Part shown: piece after piece, positions 33,060-40,984 of the stretch
How the letters are laid out: every line of letters begins with the position of its first letter
Numbering within the stretch: position 1 is the first letter of the stretch
Source of the DNA: CAYWEM01 sp964457225
GTDB taxonomy: Bacteria > Acidobacteriota > Aminicenantia > UBA2199
Length of the DNA: 64,000 bases
Reading direction: 5' to 3'
NCBI GenBank assembly: GCA_964457225.1
Contig: CAYWEM010000005.1
Span: 124,001 to 188,000 of the forward strand
Translations under genes and position numbers: made by a program
Notes under the pieces: model-generated
Told to the model about the DNA's origin: nothing
Database searches by the model: none
What the model saw: the letters and a program-made list of their open reading frames with translations, nothing else

Positions 33060-34141
33060 TGAACGCGGTTAAATGTTTCAGTTTTTTATTGCTGGCCGGA
33101 GCTTTGCTTGCAGTTGAAACCAGGGAAAATCCCGGGAAACCGGCCGGACCGGATGCCGGAAGAGTGCTTGAACTCGAAGTTGTGCAAGTGATTGAAGGTG
33201 AAGGCGAGAGTTACTTTTTAGCCATGCCCTGGGATTTGCAACTGGATGACCATGGAAATATCTTTGTCAAGGATCTTCGCCGTAACCAGCAGGTGGTCCT
33301 GCTCAAATTCAGTCCCGAAGGCCGGTTCCTCGACAGCCTGGTCAGGCAGGGGGAAGGGCCGGGAGAAATCTATTCTTTTTTTTATTACACCTTGGTCGGC
33401 CGGGAGATTTTCCTTTTCGACCCGGTGAAACGCAAATACGTGTTTCTTGACAAGAACGGCGGTTATCTGCGGGAATTCCAATTGAATGATCAAAACTTTT
33501 TCTCCTTCCTGGGAGTCCATGAAAACCGCTTGATTTACATGCGCCGGATTTATCCTTATGAACGACCCAGCTCGAAACTCTACGATGTGGAAGGAAAAAT
33601 CATCGGCCTGGAGCAGGATAAAAAAAGCCGGCAGGAATTGTATTCTTTTTCCAGTAAAGATTTTCTCATTTCCATGGCTCAGGGTGGAGGATCCAGGAAG
33701 TGGGATCCGGTCAATGTTGTCATGGCCCGGGACGGGCGTATGTTTCTTAACCGCACCCAGGAATACCTGCTGGAAGCACTGGATCTGAACGGCGGCGGGC
33801 TTTTGTTCCGCTTCCGGCGCAGTTACCAGCGGGTGCCCTACGAGGAAAAACAGGCTGATGCTGAGTTTTCCAGAAAGTACAATGCTCCTGTTCGAAAGTA
33901 TCAGGACGATATCCGCACTGTCATGATAAACCGTGATCGTCTCTGGGTCTGGACTTCAACGGCAGCTGAAGATCAGGGGGATTTAATTGACCTGTTTGAT
34001 TTTAACGGACAATACCTTGATTGTTTCTATATCAACCTGCCCGGCAGGTTGATCGGCCTGGATGGAGAATACCTCTATGCCGCTGTTACCGATGAGAATG
34101 ATCACGATAAAATTGTGAAATACAGGATGCTGAACCTGTAA
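33059..34141 (+). CDS. Secreted six-bladed beta-propeller protein
   Basis: A 360-residue exported protein (signal KCFSFLLLAGALLAVET). The sequence LEVVQVIEGEGE...PWDLQLDDHGNIFVKDLRRN, followed by LVRQGEGPGEIYSF, is characteristic of the '6-bladed beta-propeller' family in which each blade carries a D-x-x-G-N/x-I/L-Y/F-V strand. Function in this family is generally unknown; a binding role is likely. The start overlaps the cyclophilin stop (TGATG) and both share the AAGGAGAGG region, indicating coupled translation. Confidence 0.8.
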   Translation: MNAVKCFSFLLLAGALLAVETRENPGKPAGPDAGRVLELEVVQVIEGEGESYFLAMPWDLQLDDHGNIFVKDLRRNQQVVLLKFSPEGRFLDSLVRQGEGPGEIYSFFYYTLVGREIFLFDPVKRKYVFLDKNGGYLREFQLNDQNFFSFLGVHENRLIYMRRIYPYERPSSKLYDVEGKIIGLEQDKKSRQELYSFSSKDFLISMAQGGGSRKWDPVNVVMARDGRMFLNRTQEYLLEALDLNGGGLLFRFRRSYQRVPYEEKQADAEFSRKYNAPVRKYQDDIRTVMINRDRLWVWTSTAAEDQGDLIDLFDFNGQYLDCFYINLPGRLIGLDGEYLYAAVTDENDHDKIVKYRMLNL

Positions 34142-34169
34142 GGGAAATCCGCCGCAAAAAGTCAAGAAG

Positions 34170-34715
34170 TCAAGAACCGTCCCCAAGCGATGCGCGCTGG
34201 AACAGCCGGGCCGAGGTGATGAACAGAGCCGCAAAGAAGGAATTTAAAGCTATTGCAGTCAGGATTTCAGTTGAATCCAAATCAGTTTTCGAGACAAGCA
34301 GGGTGATAATGCAGGTCAGAGCCTGGACCAGGGCTGTTGCCCACAGGGCCCGGGCCATGCCCTTGGGACGCAGGCGCCCGTGTAAGGCGGCGCCGATCAT
34401 TACGACAGGCACGGCGAAATAAATCAGGTTTATCGGGTTATCCTCATCGCCGACCAGGCCTACGGCAAGATTCAGCCAAACGAGGATGAGCGCCGCCGCC
34501 AGCGCGATTGCCAGGGCCAGCCGGAACAAAAACTTCCTGTTCCGCCTGCCAGTCAATTCATAAGCAAGACCAAATCCGAACAGCAGCAGTCCGGCGACGA
34601 CGAAATCTGAAAGATTCCAGTTTACCTCTTTGCTGAACTGCATGGCCACCCAGGGCAGAAGAAGCATCAAGGCCGTTACCAAGGCGATAAAGGCTATGTT
34701 TTTGTTTTTTTTCAT
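34170..34715 (-). CDS. Conserved small integral membrane protein
   Basis: A 181-residue protein with five predicted membrane helices. The segments PWVAMQFSKEVNWNLSDFVV, FGFGLAYELTGRR, VWLNLAVGLVGDEDNPINL and RPKGMARALWATALVQALT match a widespread uncharacterised membrane protein family that I know from many Gram-negative genomes. Function is unknown. It stands alone on the minus strand between plus-strand genes, behind a TATAAT box. Confidence 0.8.
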   Translation of the reverse strand: MKKNKNIAFIALVTALMLLLPWVAMQFSKEVNWNLSDFVVAGLLLFGFGLAYELTGRRNRKFLFRLALAIALAAALILVWLNLAVGLVGDEDNPINLIYFAVPVVMIGAALHGRLRPKGMARALWATALVQALTCIITLLVSKTDLDSTEILTAIALNSFFAALFITSARLFQRASLGDGS

Positions 34716-34740
34716 AATGGCTTCAGTAAGATAATGAGGT

Positions 34741-34746
34741 ATTATA
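34741..34746 (-). promoter_or_regulatory. Predicted -10 box for the small membrane protein gene
   Basis: TATAAT on the minus strand, 25 bases before the ATG at 34715. No good -35 box at standard spacing. Confidence 0.4.
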
Positions 34747-34857
34747 ACTCTTTTATCGGATTAGTCCAGTTGGTCTCTGTATCAGGGCTGACTCCCGTCT
34801 CAGGTCTCCAGCCCGCCCGGATTAAACCAGGGGGGGAGGGGACACAGTCCTGATGAT

Positions 34858-34886
34858 TTGCCTGGAATCTCGGCTTGGCTTATAAT
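34858..34886 (+). promoter_or_regulatory. Promoter of the pseudopilin-lpxB operon, likely leaderless
   Basis: TTGCCT (34858-34863), 17 bases, TATAAT (34881-34886). The predicted transcription start is at 34893, the A of the first gene's ATG. A GGAG just before the ATG is one base away, too close to serve as a normal ribosome-binding site. Confidence 0.6.
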
Positions 34887-34892
34887 TGGAGC

Positions 34893-35282
34893 ATGAAACG
34901 CGGCTTCACCCTGATTGAAATACTGCTGGTCGTCACCCTGATCGGCATCCTGCTCTCGATAGTCATTCCCCAGTACCGCGTTTCCGTGATCCGGGCCCGC
35001 GAAGCGGTGCTCAAGGAAAACCTTTTTCAGATGCGGGACGCCATTCAGAAATACCATCTGGACAAGAAGAAACACCCGACCTCTTTTGAAGACCTGGTCA
35101 GCGGCCGCTACCTGCGCGCCGTGCCCCTGAACCCCTTCAGCGGCCGGGCCGACTGGGAACCGGTTTACTACGAGACGGCCGCGGACGATGATTACGATCC
35201 CGAGTTGTCCGAGGCCATAGTGGACCTGCGCAGCGGTCACCGGGGGCGGGCCCTGGACGGCAGTCTTTACGAGGAATGGTAA
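34893..35282 (+). CDS. Type IV pilin-like / GspG-type pseudopilin
   Basis: A 129-residue prepilin. The class III signal MKRG^FTLIEILLVVTLIGIL is intact, with Gly at -1, Phe at +1 and the assembly Glu at +5. The globular part (AVLKENLFQMRDAIQKYHLD, DLVSGRYLRAVPLNPFSGRA) follows the major-pseudopilin (GspG) pattern including the D-P-like late region. It would be cleaved and N-methylated by prepilin peptidase and assembled in a type II secretion pseudopilus or related fibre. No secretin or ATPase gene is in the window. It overlaps the next gene by 7 bases. Confidence 0.88.
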   Translation: MKRGFTLIEILLVVTLIGILLSIVIPQYRVSVIRAREAVLKENLFQMRDAIQKYHLDKKKHPTSFEDLVSGRYLRAVPLNPFSGRADWEPVYYETAADDDYDPELSEAIVDLRSGHRGRALDGSLYEEW

Positions 35283-35800
35283 AGCCGCAGCCGGTCCGCA
35301 GTAATCAGCGCGGTTTCATGATGGCCGCCCTGATGGTGGCCGTGGTCATCCTGGGCATCTTCCTGCTGGCCGCCCGACCGCTTTGGCAGACGGTACTTCA
35401 GCGTGAACTGGAAGAAGAAATGCTCTTTCGGGCCCGTTCCATAGCCGCCGGCATTGAGCGTTATGTTCGGGAAAAGAACAATCTGTTTCCCCAGAACCTG
35501 CAGGTACTGGCCGAGGAAAAGATGATCCGTAAACTGTACCAGGATCCCCTGACCGGTCACGGCCGCTGGTACCTGGTGCTGGAACAGCGCGGCGCCGGCG
35601 GAAAAACCTACCTGGTGGTCGACCAGGATTCGGCTCCGCGCCACCTGGCCAATGCCGTGCTGGTCGGAGTCTGTTCCACTTCTCCGGAAAGCTCTTTCCG
35701 AAGCTACCGCGGCCGTACTGTTTACCGGGAATGGGCGGTGGTGGCCGGGGCGGACGAGAACGAGCCGCTGCCCGAACTGCGTTACCTGGTCAGGGAATGA
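35276..35800 (+). CDS. Second pseudopilin, lacking the +5 Glu
   Basis: A 174-residue prepilin-like protein. A short basic leader ends in SNQRG^FMMAALMVAVVILGIF, a type III signal in which the +5 Glu is replaced by Ala; GspK-type minor pseudopilins also lack this Glu. The body (ELEEEMLFRARSIAAGIERY, NLQVLAEEKMIRKLYQDPLT, GRWYLV) resembles the family of 'type II secretion system protein' minor pilins coded after GspG. It would initiate or cap the pseudopilus. It overlaps the preceding gene by 7 bases and the lpxB gene by 4. Confidence 0.8.
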   Translation: MVKPQPVRSNQRGFMMAALMVAVVILGIFLLAARPLWQTVLQRELEEEMLFRARSIAAGIERYVREKNNLFPQNLQVLAEEKMIRKLYQDPLTGHGRWYLVLEQRGAGGKTYLVVDQDSAPRHLANAVLVGVCSTSPESSFRSYRGRTVYREWAVVAGADENEPLPELRYLVRE

Positions 35801-36936
35801 GCGTGAAAAACCAGGTCCTGTTGGTGGCCGCTGAAAACTCGGCTGAAAACTACGCGGCCCAGGTGTTGAAAGCATTTCAGCAGGAAAACGTTCAGGATTT
35901 CCACTTTTTCGGCCTGGGCGGCTCCGGCCTGGCCGCAGCCGGCCTGGAAGTACTGGTCGACAATTCCGAACTGGCCGTGGTTGGAATTTTCGAAGTGTTG
36001 GGTCATGTTCTTAAACTGCGGCGGATCAGGGAAAAACTGCTGGCCGAGGCCGTGAAAAGAGGCGCCCGGGCCGCCCTGCTGATCGATTACCCCGATTTCA
36101 ACTTCTCCCTGGCAGCCGGGCTGAAAGCCGCCGGTATCAGGGTTTACCACTACATCAGCCCCACGGTCTGGGCCTGGCGCTATCGCCGAATAGAGCGCAT
36201 CCGCCGCCTGGTCGATCACCTGTTCATCATTTTTCCCTTTGAAAAAAGGATTTTTGAGCGCGAAGGCATAGCCCACACCTATACCGGTCACCCCTTGCTG
36301 CAAATGGTTGCCTCCGGTCCGGGCCGCGACGAGGCCCGGCGGAATTACGGCCTGCATGAGAACCAAGACTGCCTGGTATTGCTGCCTGGTTCCAGGCCTT
36401 CCGAAATAAAGGCCCTGCTGCCGGTGATGCTCAGTTCACTGGAGCAACTGCGCCGGCACAGGACCATTAAGGTTTTTCTGCTCAGGGCCCGCGGAGTAAG
36501 CCGGGACCTGCTGGGTCGCGGCGGCCTGCCGGAAGATATTGAAATCGTCGAACAGGAGCAGGGGGCGGGCCTGCTGGCCGCGGCGGACCTGGTGATCACC
36601 ACCTGCGGCACTTCAACCCTCAAGACGGCCCTGCTTGGCGTACCAATGATCGCGTTGTACCGGGTCAACCCGCTGTCCTATTTCTTCGGCCGGCGTTTCG
36701 TCAAGATTGACTTGTACTCGATAGTCAACATCCTGGCCGGCCGCTGGCTGGTACCCGAACTGATTCAGGCCGACTGCAGCGCCGAAAATCTCAGCCGCGA
36801 AGCATTCAGGATGCTCGAAGACCCCGGCCTGGCCGCTGAGACGGCCGCCGCTTTCACCGAGATTCGTGACGGCCTGGACCTGGATCTGCAGCCGGCCTTG
36901 ATCATCCGCGACAGGCTCAGGACCGACCTGGCCTGA
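35797..36936 (+). CDS. lpxB: Lipid-A-disaccharide synthase (LpxB), divergent N-terminal motif
   Basis: A 379-residue GT19 glycosyltransferase of lipid A synthesis, which joins UDP-2,3-diacylglucosamine and lipid X at the inner membrane. Clear LpxB segments are ELAVVGIFEVLGHVLKLRRI, LIDYPDFNFSLAAGLKAAGI, YHYISPTVWAWRYRRIERI, TGHPLL and LPGSRPSEIKALLPVMLSS. The N-terminal motif normally GE(A/P)SGD reads AENSAENYAAQ, so the Asp is lost; this may mark a lineage-specific version. The ATG at 35797 overlaps the pseudopilin stop (ATGA). A link between pilin genes and lpxB is unexpected but the coupling is clear. Confidence 0.88.
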   Translation: MSVKNQVLLVAAENSAENYAAQVLKAFQQENVQDFHFFGLGGSGLAAAGLEVLVDNSELAVVGIFEVLGHVLKLRRIREKLLAEAVKRGARAALLIDYPDFNFSLAAGLKAAGIRVYHYISPTVWAWRYRRIERIRRLVDHLFIIFPFEKRIFEREGIAHTYTGHPLLQMVASGPGRDEARRNYGLHENQDCLVLLPGSRPSEIKALLPVMLSSLEQLRRHRTIKVFLLRARGVSRDLLGRGGLPEDIEIVEQEQGAGLLAAADLVITTCGTSTLKTALLGVPMIALYRVNPLSYFFGRRFVKIDLYSIVNILAGRWLVPELIQADCSAENLSREAFRMLEDPGLAAETAAAFTEIRDGLDLDLQPALIIRDRLRTDLA

Positions 36937-36953
36937 ATCCGGCTTCGCGTTTT

Positions 36954-38993
36954 TCAGGAAAAACTCACCCCGGCGATCAGTTCCTTGCACCGGTCCAGGT
37001 GGGCGCTTATTATCGCGGGGAGCGGGTTTTCCAGATCAAGCAATGCCGAGGCGTCCGCGGCTGCGGCCTGAAAAAGCTCGAAATCGGTTTCCGGGTCAGC
37101 GCCGGCGGAAGAGAAGCGGCCGCTCTGGCGCCGGCCGAGCGGCGTGCCGCCTCCGCGCAGGCGCAGGTCGGCCTCGGCGATCTTCAGGCCGTCTTTGTTG
37201 TCCCTGATGGCCTGCAGGCGCAGTTTCCCGTTTTCACCGAGCTGGGCCGAGGGCAGCAGGAAGCATTCGGCCTCCTCACTGCCCCGGCCGATCCGGCCGC
37301 GCAACTGGTGCAATTGTGAAAGCCCGAAGCGTTCGGCGTTTTCTATGACCATGAAACCGGCTTCGGGGACATCCAGTCCGACTTCGATCAGCGAAGTGCT
37401 GACCAGCAGACGGATTTCTCCGCTGCGAAAGCGATTTATGATGCGGTCCTTTTCGCGGGCCGTGGTTTCGCCGCTGAGAACGGCGGACGGGGCGGCGGAA
37501 GCGAAATAGGCACAGATGGCGGCTCCGTCTTCGTTTACGGCCAGCAGGTGAGGGTTGTGCAGTGATTTTTCGATCAACGGCAAAACGATGAAGCCGCGGC
37601 CGCCGCCGCTGATTTTTTGCCGCAGTTCCCGGTAAAATGAAGCGCGCTCCTTCCTGGGCACGATCCGGGTGTCGACCTCCCGGCGGCCCGGGGGCGGACG
37701 CAGGGAGGAAGTCAGGTCCAGATCCTGGTAGAGGGTCAAGGCCAGGGTGCGCGGAATGGGCGTGGCGCTCATGACCAGCAGGTCGACGGCCTGCTGCTTG
37801 CAGTGCAGGGCGGCTCGCTGGGCTACTCCGAAGCGATGCTGTTCGTCGATGATCACCAGACCCAATCGATTAAAACTCACCCGGTCAGCGAGCAGGGCAT
37901 GGGTGCCGAAGATCAGGTCGATTTCGCCGGCGGCCAGTTTCCGCAGGATTTCCTTCTTTTCCCGGGCCGGGGTGGCCCCGGTCAGCAGGCCCAGCCTGCT
38001 GTTTTCAAAATAACCTCCGGCATTCCGGAAATGCTGGGCGGCCAGGATGGCGGTCGGGGCCAGGAAGGCCGCCTGGCAGGAAGCGGCCAGCACCAGGCGC
38101 AGAACCAGGAAGGCCACGGCTGTTTTGCCGCTGCCCACTTCCCCCTGCAGCAGGCGGGCCATGGGCTGATTCCGGGCCAGGTCGGCTGCTATCTCGGAGA
38201 AAGCTCTCCGCTGGTCTGCGGTGGCCTTGAAAGGCAGTTTGTCAAGGGCCTGCCGGCAGGCTTCCGGGTCCAGGTCGTAGAAATTACGACGCTGCTGCCG
38301 GCGCAGTCGGAGGCGCGCGCTTTTCAACTCCAGGTGGAAAAGCAGGAATTCAAGGTAGACAAAAGGCTTCCTCATCTTTTCGATTTGCCCGTCAGTAGCC
38401 GCTTTCAGCCCATGCAGGGTTTTCAGGCTTTCTTCAAGTCCGGGAAAGCCGTGACGAGCCGACAATTCCGCCGGAATCACTTCAGTTTCCCAGTCAAGCT
38501 CGTCCAGGGCCCGGCGCAGGATGCGCTGGAGCACCCCGCCCCTGATCGGCCCAATTGGCCGGTATACCGGGATCACCGGATCCCTTGTTTCGGCCGGCAG
38601 CAACCGCGGATTCACCATCTGCAATTTACCCTGGTGATCTTCCAGGCGTCCGAAAACTATGAAATGGTCGTGGCGGCGCAAGCTGTCCTGCAGATATGGA
38701 CGGTTGAAGAAGACTATCTCAGTTTCGCTCCCGGCGACCAGGGCTTTGATCCGCAGGATGCTCCTGCCCCGGCCCAGGAAGCGTCTCCTGGGAGAGGTTT
38801 TCAGTTCCATCCGGTAGGGGAGAAACGCACCGGGACGCGGCTTTTCGCTGATGCGGCTGAGGTCCAGGTAGTCTTCCGGAAAGAAAAGCAACAGGTCGAA
38901 GACGGTTTGAATGCCTCGCTCTCTGAGGTGTTGCTCATAAGCCGGGCCGATTCCCTTGAGGTCTTGGCAGGGGGAGTCAAGCCTGAGAGTCAA
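36954..38993 (-). CDS. recG: ATP-dependent DNA helicase RecG
   Basis: A 679-residue RecG. It has the N-terminal wedge/OB region (KGIGPAYEQHLRERGIQTVF onward), motif I GEVGSGKTAVAFLVL (usual GDVGSGKT), DEQHRFGVAQR, SATPIPRTLALTLYQDLDLT, and the C-terminal FGLSQLHQLRGRIGRGSEEA plus the helical hairpin. RecG remodels stalled replication forks and branched DNA. Start: TTG at 38993, one base after the stop of the upstream gene; the next Met is about 60 residues in, so the TTG start is preferred. Length agrees with E. coli RecG (693). Confidence 0.95.
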   Translation of the reverse strand: MTLRLDSPCQDLKGIGPAYEQHLRERGIQTVFDLLLFFPEDYLDLSRISEKPRPGAFLPYRMELKTSPRRRFLGRGRSILRIKALVAGSETEIVFFNRPYLQDSLRRHDHFIVFGRLEDHQGKLQMVNPRLLPAETRDPVIPVYRPIGPIRGGVLQRILRRALDELDWETEVIPAELSARHGFPGLEESLKTLHGLKAATDGQIEKMRKPFVYLEFLLFHLELKSARLRLRRQQRRNFYDLDPEACRQALDKLPFKATADQRRAFSEIAADLARNQPMARLLQGEVGSGKTAVAFLVLRLVLAASCQAAFLAPTAILAAQHFRNAGGYFENSRLGLLTGATPAREKKEILRKLAAGEIDLIFGTHALLADRVSFNRLGLVIIDEQHRFGVAQRAALHCKQQAVDLLVMSATPIPRTLALTLYQDLDLTSSLRPPPGRREVDTRIVPRKERASFYRELRQKISGGGRGFIVLPLIEKSLHNPHLLAVNEDGAAICAYFASAAPSAVLSGETTAREKDRIINRFRSGEIRLLVSTSLIEVGLDVPEAGFMVIENAERFGLSQLHQLRGRIGRGSEEAECFLLPSAQLGENGKLRLQAIRDNKDGLKIAEADLRLRGGGTPLGRRQSGRFSSAGADPETDFELFQAAAADASALLDLENPLPAIISAHLDRCKELIAGVSFS

Positions 38994-38994
38994 G

Positions 38995-39549
38995 TCAATA
39001 AAACAGGGTTACGCTGGCCTGGCCGGTTTTGACCTGTTTCAGGCCCGGCAGCAGAGGGTACCAGTCGAAGAGCGATTTTTTTTTCGTTTTGCCTGACTGG
39101 ACAAGCTGGATGAGCTCGTCCAACAGATTGGGCGAAAAAGCGGCTCCATTCACCTTCAGTTCATCCAGGATGAAGCGTCCCTGGTAGGCCTGGCATTCGA
39201 AAAGCCCGGAAAACTCGACCCTGGCATTGCGCAGTCCCGAGGGCAGCAGGCGGTAGGAATCAGCCTGCAGTTCGACTTGCAGTCGCCCGGAAATGCGGTT
39301 GCCAGGACTGAAACTCATTTCCAGGTATCGCAATTCCGGCAGTTGGAGCGGAATGTGAATCAGGTTGAAATAACTGTTGAATTCTATTTCACTGAAAGTG
39401 GCCTGCCTGAGGAAGGGCGATTCACTGCGCGGACCGGAAATCCGTTCAAAGAATGCAGCCACTCTCTCGGCCCCGGCCCGGTCGTAATTCCCTTCGGCCT
39501 GAAACAGGACGGGCGACATGGCCAGCAATAAAAAAAAGACTTTCAGCAT
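38995..39549 (-). CDS. Exported protein of unknown function
   Basis: A 184-residue protein with signal peptide (KVFFLLLAMSPVLFQAEG). The mature part contains TFSEIEFNSYFNLIHIPLQL and long amphipathic strands (RISGRLQVELQADSYRLLP, NARVEFSGLFECQ), like LolA/DUF2993-type lipid-binding sheets, but no family was recognised with confidence. It overlaps purN by 7 bases upstream and is one base from recG downstream, so it is in the middle of a purN-recG transcript. Confidence 0.65.
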   Translation of the reverse strand: MLKVFFLLLAMSPVLFQAEGNYDRAGAERVAAFFERISGPRSESPFLRQATFSEIEFNSYFNLIHIPLQLPELRYLEMSFSPGNRISGRLQVELQADSYRLLPSGLRNARVEFSGLFECQAYQGRFILDELKVNGAAFSPNLLDELIQLVQSGKTKKKSLFDWYPLLPGLKQVKTGQASVTLFY

Positions 39550-40163
39550 TTTTTTTCGATCAGAACCCGCCTGTTTTCCAGGCGCAGGCGGCCGCTGAAA
39601 AACAGCTGGACCGCTCGCGGATAAAGGCGGTGTTCCCGGCGCAGGATCCGGGCCGCCAGGCTTGCTTCGTCGTCTTCATCCCGCACGGCAACTGCGCTCT
39701 GCAGGATGATCGGTCCGCTGTCGACCCCGGCATCGACGAAATGAACCGTGCAGCCGCTGAACTTGACTCCATGGTTCAGGGCCTGGGCCTGGGCGTTGAG
39801 TCCGGGAAAGGCCGGCAACAGTGAAGGGTGGATGTTGATGATACGGCCGCTGAAAGCTTCCAGCAGGGTCGGCCCCAGCAGGCGCATGTAACCGGCCAGG
39901 CAGATCAGCTCAACACCCCGGGCCGTCAGTTCTTCGAGTACGGCCTTTTCAAAAGGTCCGCGCCCGGAAAAATCAGCTCGTTGCAAAGAAAGGCAGGCTA
40001 AACCGGCCCGCCTGGCCTTTTGCAGTCCGGGTGCTTCCGGGGTGTCGCTGAATACCAGGGCTATGCTGAAGTTGGCTTGCGGATTGCGTGTTGCTCGAAT
40101 CAGGGCGGCCAGGTTGGAACCCCGGCCGGATATGAAGACGGCTGTTTTTCCCTTTTCAGACAT
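39543..40163 (-). CDS. purN: Phosphoribosylglycinamide formyltransferase
   Basis: A 206-residue 10-formyl-tetrahydrofolate-dependent GAR transformylase, third step of purine synthesis. It has the P-loop-like ISGRGSNLAALI, the substrate loop LAGYMRLLGPTLLEAFSGR, and the catalytic set Asn-His-Ser in INIHPSLLPAFPGLNA plus Asp in VHFVDAGVDSGPII. The C-terminus (EHRLYPRAVQLFFSGRLRLE) is standard. The ATG at 40163 is preferred over two in-frame TTG codons just upstream. It lies 31 bases downstream of tRNA-Leu on the same strand, and purC is elsewhere in this window. Confidence 0.95.
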   Translation of the reverse strand: MSEKGKTAVFISGRGSNLAALIRATRNPQANFSIALVFSDTPEAPGLQKARRAGLACLSLQRADFSGRGPFEKAVLEELTARGVELICLAGYMRLLGPTLLEAFSGRIINIHPSLLPAFPGLNAQAQALNHGVKFSGCTVHFVDAGVDSGPIILQSAVAVRDEDDEASLAARILRREHRLYPRAVQLFFSGRLRLENRRVLIEKKC

Positions 40164-40194
40164 CAACAAATGCTGTTATTAAAAAGAAACAAAA

Positions 40195-40279
40195 TGCCGA
40201 AGGGGGGACTCGAACCCCCACAAGCGTAAAGCTCACCAGTACCTGAAACTGGCGTGTCTGCCAATTCCACCACTTCGGC
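40195..40279 (-). tRNA. tRNA-Leu(CAG)
   Basis: On the minus strand the sequence folds as a class II tRNA: acceptor GCCGAAG/CTTCGGC with discriminator A, D-loop TTGGCAGAC, anticodon stem CCAGT/ACTGG around loop TTCAGGT (anticodon CAG), a long variable arm and T-arm GGGGGTTCGAGTCCCCC. The 3' CCA is not encoded. It decodes CUG, a frequent Leu codon in these genes. Confidence 0.96.
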
Positions 40280-40288
40280 ACCAGAGCC

Positions 40289-40317
40289 TTTATAAGCGAT
40301 TCCCGCGGTTTTGTCAA
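40289..40317 (-). promoter_or_regulatory. Promoter of tRNA-Leu
   Basis: Reading leftward: TTGACA (40317-40312), 17 bases, TATAAA (40294-40289), with transcription starting about three bases before the tRNA. It may also drive purN and recG. Confidence 0.75.
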
Positions 40318-40371
40318 GAGATTTTTCCAGTCAGCGCTCAAAACCCGCTTCCCGGAATGCTCCTGGAAAGA

Positions 40372-40833
40372 TCAGCCCTCGATGCCCAGCAGGATCCTGA
40401 TTTTTTCCCAGGCTTCCTTTCTCTTGCTGGAAAAAACCTGCAGGTGCGCCTGGTTGCGTGAAGTGATGTAATTGCGGTAAGCTCCGGCCTGGGCCGCAAG
40501 CAGGTGCATGGTTTGGATCAGGTCATTGACATAGACGATGTCTTCACCGCCCAGGGCGCCGGAAGCCATCAGTTTGTCCAGTTGCTGGGGTGTCTGCTGT
40601 GCCAGGATCACTATTTTGGACAGCAGTTCGATGGCGGTGTCATTATCGTAAATCTGCTTGGCGTGTCCGTCGGCGATGGTGCCGGTGGCCAGGTAGCTGA
40701 GGTAAACCGCCTGGGCCGACAGCTGGCCGATGGTTTCCAGCATGATCTGCTGGTTTTGCCCTTTTCCCTGCCCTCCGCTGGTGAAGGCCGGTATGAGAAG
40801 CAAGCATAAAAGACAGGAGAGGATTCTTTTCAT
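40372..40833 (-). CDS. Small secreted helical protein, unknown
   Basis: A 153-residue protein with signal peptide (KRILSCLLCLLLIPAFTSGG) and an all-helical mature part (MLETIGQLSAQAVYLSYLAT, DNDTAIELLSKIVILAQQTP, DLIQTMHLLAAQAGAYRNYI). It looks like a four-helix bundle of about 120 residues; no family was recognised. The ribosome-binding site AAGGAG precedes the ATG, and an extended -10 element TGCTATAAT lies 32 bases upstream. Confidence 0.7.
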   Translation of the reverse strand: MKRILSCLLCLLLIPAFTSGGQGKGQNQQIMLETIGQLSAQAVYLSYLATGTIADGHAKQIYDNDTAIELLSKIVILAQQTPQQLDKLMASGALGGEDIVYVNDLIQTMHLLAAQAGAYRNYITSRNQAHLQVFSSKRKEAWEKIRILLGIEG

Positions 40834-40864
40834 TTTCGTTCTCCTTTGGGGAAATTCTCAGGTC

Positions 40865-40873
40865 ATTATAGCA
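40865..40873 (-). promoter_or_regulatory. Extended -10 element of the leftward secreted protein gene
   Basis: TGCTATAAT on the minus strand; transcription would begin near 40858, 25 bases before the ATG at 40833. It mirrors the identical element for typA 40 bases away. Confidence 0.55.
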
Positions 40874-40892
40874 CAATTCCAAACAGTCCCGT

Positions 40893-40921
40893 TTGCCCGG
40901 CCCCGGGAAAAATGCTATAAT
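40893..40921 (+). promoter_or_regulatory. typA promoter
   Basis: TTGCCC (40893-40898), 17 bases, TATAAT (40916-40921) within the extended element TGCTATAAT. The leader is about 57 bases. Confidence 0.7.
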
Positions 40922-40984
40922 GAACTTGATTGCAAGACCTTGCAAAAACCAGAATCCGGATAAAATTTGGAGAAGTGCAGGAAT

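Noticed and set aside
37803..39032. 409-codon frame opposite recG
   Set aside because: Antisense to a well-supported gene; the composition is that of a GC-rich shadow frame.
40156..40341. Short frames over tRNA-Leu on both strands
   Set aside because: Translations such as PKWWNWQTRQ and GLEPPQA are typical false proteins from tRNA genes.
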